A stretch of 64,000 nucleotides of DNA from Azospirillum sp. TSH64 (lineage in GTDB: Bacteria > Pseudomonadota > Alphaproteobacteria > Azospirillales > Azospirillaceae), in contig NZ_LGQW01000015.1 in assembly GCF_003116035.1 (NCBI RefSeq), positions 2,310,550-2,374,549 of the forward strand. Direction: 5' to 3'. The notes beneath the pieces are model-generated. The model searched no databases. It worked only from the letters and a program-made list of their open reading frames with translations, and was not told the DNA's origin. The position numbers were made by a program, and so were the translations under genes. Of the stretch, positions 63,921 through 64,000 are shown piece after piece. Every line of letters starts with the position of its first letter. Position 1 is the first letter of the stretch.

Positions 63921-64000
63921 TCAGAACAGACGCAGGATCGACTGCTGCGACTGGTTGGCGAGCGAGAGGGCGATGGTGCCCAGCTGCTGGCGGGTCTGCA
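63921..64000 (-). CDS. Flagellin, C-terminal end (partial)
   Basis: The window ends inside this gene. The visible 26 codons read TRQQLGTIALSLANQSQQS then ILRLF and a stop, the typical C-terminal coiled-coil end of flagellin (D0 domain), with the hydrophobic QSILRLF terminus. The start lies to the right of the window. The gene converges with the S10 peptidase gene. Its nearness to two receptors and a protein-glycosylation-like cluster is notable. Confidence 0.75.
   Translation of the reverse strand, partial: QTRQQLGTIALSLANQSQQSILRLF

Overview
The window is high-GC DNA with tightly packed genes and codon use typical of an alphaproteobacterium. The gene set points to an Azospirillum-like member of the Rhodospirillales: DUF1674 protein, ClpS-ClpA, paired phasins, MmcB, a MaoC-Pta fusion with AckA, many sensor kinases, two chemoreceptors and a flagellin end. 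The genus is inferred from the gene set, not shown by a marker gene. No rRNA, tRNA, CRISPR array, insertion sequence or prophage was recognised.

Layout. 1-4622: complete ugpBAEC glycerol-3-phosphate importer behind a good Pho box. 4644-7714: DUF1674 assembly factor, HtpX behind a sigma-32-like promoter, a DHH phosphoesterase and an unknown protein. 7724-11399: EamA transporter, CobD/CbiB, secreted ankyrin protein, a tiny CydP-like membrane protein and a YflT-like stress protein with an EcfG-like promoter. 11430-20526: a signalling island. Two histidine kinases and a DUF1329 protein form one operon joined by ATGA overlaps, divergent from a partner-switching set (STAS protein, ATP-binding kinase, response regulator with PP2C phosphatase) that has no sigma factor beside it. 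20543-27970: NAD kinase, clpS-clpA, two phasins with matching promoter and operator layouts, a stand-alone Anbu-type protease and a lipoprotein.

28357-37144: D,D-carboxypeptidase with SPOR domain, REC-HPt protein, mmcB with a perfect alphaproteobacterial LexA box, and three more histidine kinases. 37620-41284: MaoC-Pta fusion and AckA, then an AmpR-like regulator with no ampC beside it. 41344-44759: unknown protein, small membrane protein (second EcfG-like promoter), pgi and a 55-residue protein. 44817-51964: the operon ileS-lspA-DUF3035-M16-M16, with a structured palindromic element between ileS and lspA. 52341-57570: a four-gene glycosyltransferase cluster (GT10, unassigned GT, TPR-GT41, GT7). 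57626-64000: pyrE, two chemoreceptors, an exported S10 peptidase and the 3' end of a flagellin gene.

The least explained systems are the glycosyltransferase cluster near flagellin, the partner-switching module facing a kinase operon, and the phasin operators. Regulatory calls (Pho, sigma-32, EcfG, LexA, FNR-type and the phasin operators) rest on visible motif matches only.
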